From Mycobacterium sp. (GTDB lineage Bacteria; Actinomycetota; Actinomycetes; Mycobacteriales; Mycobacteriaceae): 62,154 nucleotides of DNA. Shown piece after piece: positions 60,238-62,154 of this stretch. The position numbers and the translations under genes were made by a program. Within the stretch, counting starts at the first letter, position 1, and every line of letters begins with the position of its first letter. The notes beneath the pieces are model-generated. The model was not told where the DNA came from and did no database searches. It saw nothing but the letters and a program-made list of their open reading frames with translations. Location: positions 1-62,154 of the forward strand of contig NZ_JAOPWB010000079.1 in the NCBI RefSeq assembly GCF_025965855.1, in the 5' to 3' direction.

Positions 60238-61695
60238 CTATCCGGGATAGCGCGAATAGCAGGCGTCCATGTTGCCGGTCACGCCGCCGCGGAAGGCGGC
60301 GATCCGCGTGAAACCGGCCGGCACGCTGGTGCCGTCGGCGTCGCTGGCGACCAGGTGGTTGATGAGCAGGCCGGAGACGGCTTCGTCGAGATCGCCGGCG
60401 GTCAGGATGAGCTGCTTCTGGGACGGCAGCTCGATCGGTTCTGCCATCTTTCGGTGCACGACACCGGTCAGGCACGCGGTGCGCAGCGCGGTCCAGGGGC
60501 TCTGCATCGCCAGGCCACGTTCGTGCTGCACCGCCAACGCGTACCTCGACATCACCATCGACAGCGCGGTGTCGTCACCTTGGGGCAGCGTGTGCTCGTT
60601 TTCGGCGGCGACCTTACCCGCCTTCGCCAGGCCCGGGAGGTCGATGACGATCGTGTTGGTTGCCGGACAGTAGGACGCCGGCGGGCTGGCTTTCGCGTCC
60701 GGGCAATCGGCCGGCGTATAGGACAGCGTCGGTGGATTCTTCGGGGAGAAGATCTTTCCCAGGAGCTCCATCAGCGTCGACAACGTGTCCTCGTTGATCG
60801 GGACCTCCCCGGTCTCCGGATCCCCGGTGTTATCGGTCCGAAGTGTGGTCGGCAGGTCACCGCGGCGCTGGTCGATTTCCTGCTTGTTGATCCCCGCGCA
60901 CGCCGAGGCGCCGTTGATGAAGCCCATCTGGAAGGCGCTGATCCGGTCCAGGGCCGACCCGTGTTCGTCGTCGTTCGTGGTGTCGGCGTCCATGACCGGG
61001 TCGCGGGTGGTGATGATTCCGGCCAGCACGTGGTCGAGCCCGTCGGCGGTGCTCAGCGTGAACCGCGGCGACTTGCCGTCGGCCACCCAAAACAGATACA
61101 CACCCGCGAAGCAATCGGCCTGCTGTTCGCGAACGATGGTCGGGTCTGTTCTGGTCACCAGTTTCGCCATCTGCTGCAGGGCGTGCCCGAATTCGTGCGC
61201 CAACACACCGTTAACGGACATGTCACCGAAATAGCGTTGTGCCACGGCCATGAACACCCCGCGATCCCAGGCGATCAGGTTGCAGCGCGAGGTGAAGAAG
61301 GCGTTGACGAGCTTGTAGGTGTCGTTATGGCAAACGATCGGACTGTTCGGATTGTCGGAGTCGTAGGACACCATCTTGGCGACCGGAACGAAAGTCCCTT
61401 TCAGCGATTGGCTGTACACCGATTTCCAGTAGTCCTCGATGTCGTTGATCGAGAGCAGGGACAACTTGTCGATCGGCCCGTTGTCGGTGTTCACCACCGT
61501 GCCGGTAGGGCTCGGCGCGTTCGAGCGGATCCCGCTGGGGCCGTTGGTCGCCGGAATACCGCCCACCCGGAAGGGGTCATTGAGCATGGACAGGGCGCGC
61601 CCGTCGATGAAAGTGGTGCAGCCCGCCACTATGAGTACTGCCCCTGCGCAGGCGATAGCCGCCTTCAGACGTGGACTCCGCCCGCGCACATTCAT
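60238..61695 (-). CDS. lpqM: lipoprotein metallopeptidase LpqM (Rv0419)
   Basis: 485 residues from ATG 61695 (MNVRGRSPRLKAA), with GATGAGG 6 nt upstream; in-frame upstream ATGs exist. Lipobox VAGC (Cys26). The zinc-peptidase motif LAHEFGHALQQMAK (HExxH) at about 175-185 and QQADCFAGVYLF (third ligand) identify a neutral zinc metallopeptidase of the YpfJ type. Exported and lipid-anchored. Convergent with the LLM gene. LpqM of M. smegmatis is reported to affect conjugal DNA transfer. Confidence 0.9.
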   Translation of the reverse strand: MNVRGRSPRLKAAIACAGAVLIVAGCTTFIDGRALSMLNDPFRVGGIPATNGPSGIRSNAPSPTGTVVNTDNGPIDKLSLLSINDIEDYWKSVYSQSLKGTFVPVAKMVSYDSDNPNSPIVCHNDTYKLVNAFFTSRCNLIAWDRGVFMAVAQRYFGDMSVNGVLAHEFGHALQQMAKLVTRTDPTIVREQQADCFAGVYLFWVADGKSPRFTLSTADGLDHVLAGIITTRDPVMDADTTNDDEHGSALDRISAFQMGFINGASACAGINKQEIDQRRGDLPTTLRTDNTGDPETGEVPINEDTLSTLMELLGKIFSPKNPPTLSYTPADCPDAKASPPASYCPATNTIVIDLPGLAKAGKVAAENEHTLPQGDDTALSMVMSRYALAVQHERGLAMQSPWTALRTACLTGVVHRKMAEPIELPSQKQLILTAGDLDEAVSGLLINHLVASDADGTSVPAGFTRIAAFRGGVTGNMDACYSRYPG

Positions 61696-61846
61696 GACAA
61701 ACCTCATCCGACCGGGCTGCAAGGCAGCATCAAAGGGATCTCAGTCTAGATCCCTTGGCTAACTCTGACAGCCCAAATCCCCGACTGCGAAACGTTAACG
61801 GGCTGGGCGGTATTCACCCGGTAAATTGCCGGCGTCCGGACCGCCC

Positions 61847-62154
61847 TTAAAACGGCGGCGGTTCGTCGTCGTCGTTGGGGGGTGGGGCGGGTCCGAAGTA
61901 GTCGTGGCTTTCGGATTTTCGGGCCAGGCGGGCGTCGCGGTTGTGTCGGCGTTCGGTCGCCACGCGGTACGCGCGCTCTTGGGTGCGGGTGCGGCGGCGT
62001 TTGGGCATCATGGCGGTGCGCTCGGCGCAGCGCTCGGTGTCGGTGCTCGCGGGCCTGGGCACCTCGCCGGTGGGCGCACAGAGCGAGGGGAACAGCAGTG
62101 CGCTGGCGGGGGTGGTGACGTAGGTGTGCCCGTCAGGCAGCGCCCAGATGACGG
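61847..62154 (-). CDS. C-terminal end of a DUF222/HNH-endonuclease (13E12-type) protein, incomplete
   Basis: The minus frame is open from the window edge to TGA/TAA at 61847, about 101 residues. It reads WALPDGHTYVTTPASALLFPSLCAPTGEVP then an Arg-rich segment (PKRRRTRTQERAYRVATERRHN) and an acidic end; this tail is typical of 13E12-repeat DUF222-HNH proteins, which are multicopy in mycobacteria. The HNH motif itself lies outside. Some are mobile. Confidence 0.75.
   Translation of the reverse strand, partial: VIWALPDGHTYVTTPASALLFPSLCAPTGEVPRPASTDTERCAERTAMMPKRRRTRTQERAYRVATERRHNRDARLARKSESHDYFGPAPPPNDDDEPPPF

Overview
The window is high-GC mycobacterial chromosome. From about 9 kb onward the gene order is that of Mycobacterium tuberculosis Rv0457c to Rv0419 read backwards: prolyl oligopeptidase, echA2, Rv0455c, mmpS4/mmpL4, Rv0449c-Rv0444c (sigK-rskA), PPE10, groEL2, moeA2-psd-pssA-Rv0435c, Rv0433, sodC, virR, def, xthA, ctpH, thiC-thiD, lpqM. 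Extra genes inserted in this backbone (second mmpS/mmpL pair, DipZ, a D-aminoacylase-like enzyme, PAS-ANTAR/STAS pair, MFS exporter, LLM oxidoreductase) suggest a non-tuberculous slow grower such as a member of the M. avium complex. No rRNA, tRNA, CRISPR array, phage or complete insertion sequence was seen; the right edge enters a DUF222/HNH (13E12-type) gene.

1-5.5 kb: 3' part of an oligopeptidase, a small secreted protein, a proline-rich anchored protein whose N-terminus looks like a Ser/Thr-kinase glycine loop, echA2, the mycobactin-secretion factor Rv0455c and a cysteine-rich protein. 5.5-13.3 kb: two mmpS/mmpL transporter loci on either side of a TetR gene. The right copy is intact with an IdeR-like iron box upstream; the left mmpL is broken by a one-base deletion. 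A repeated operator-like motif lies beside the TetR gene. 13.3-20.5 kb: dipZ followed by the tightly overlapped Rv0449c-Rv0448c-ufaA1-Rv0446c-sigK-rskA operon, so DipZ and SigK, distant in M. tuberculosis but in one regulon there, are neighbours here.

20.5-31 kb: membrane protein, VOC-DinB fusion, amidohydrolase, PPE10, FMN-barrel protein, a decayed DUF559-like gene bracketed by short inverted repeats, groEL2 with two CIRCE operators and a terminator, then a divergent TetR/SDR pair and a cupin. 31-46 kb: Baeyer-Villiger-type monooxygenase, molybdopterin and phosphatidylethanolamine synthesis genes (moeA2, psd, pssA) coupled to a tandem-AAA ATPase, a TetR/unknown pair, an MFS exporter preceded by a 6-codon leader ORF, a truncated gene beside a nested palindrome, and the enoyl-CoA hydratase/LON/GCS2/sodC/virR/Rv0430 block. 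46-62 kb: def-GNAT-xthA, the giant P-type ATPase ctpH between two small look-alike membrane proteins, a STAS and PAS-ANTAR pair divergent from a TPP riboswitch-thiC-thiD operon, MarR with a near-perfect operator plus an LLM oxidoreductase, and lpqM.

The most notable points are the duplicated siderophore-type export island with its own regulator motif array and one freshly broken copy, the dipZ-sigK linkage, the kinase-loop chimera, the VOC-DinB fusion, the MFS leader peptide, and a 25-bp palindromic repeat inserted in frame into two genes. All family names come from recognising the protein sequences, not from database searches.
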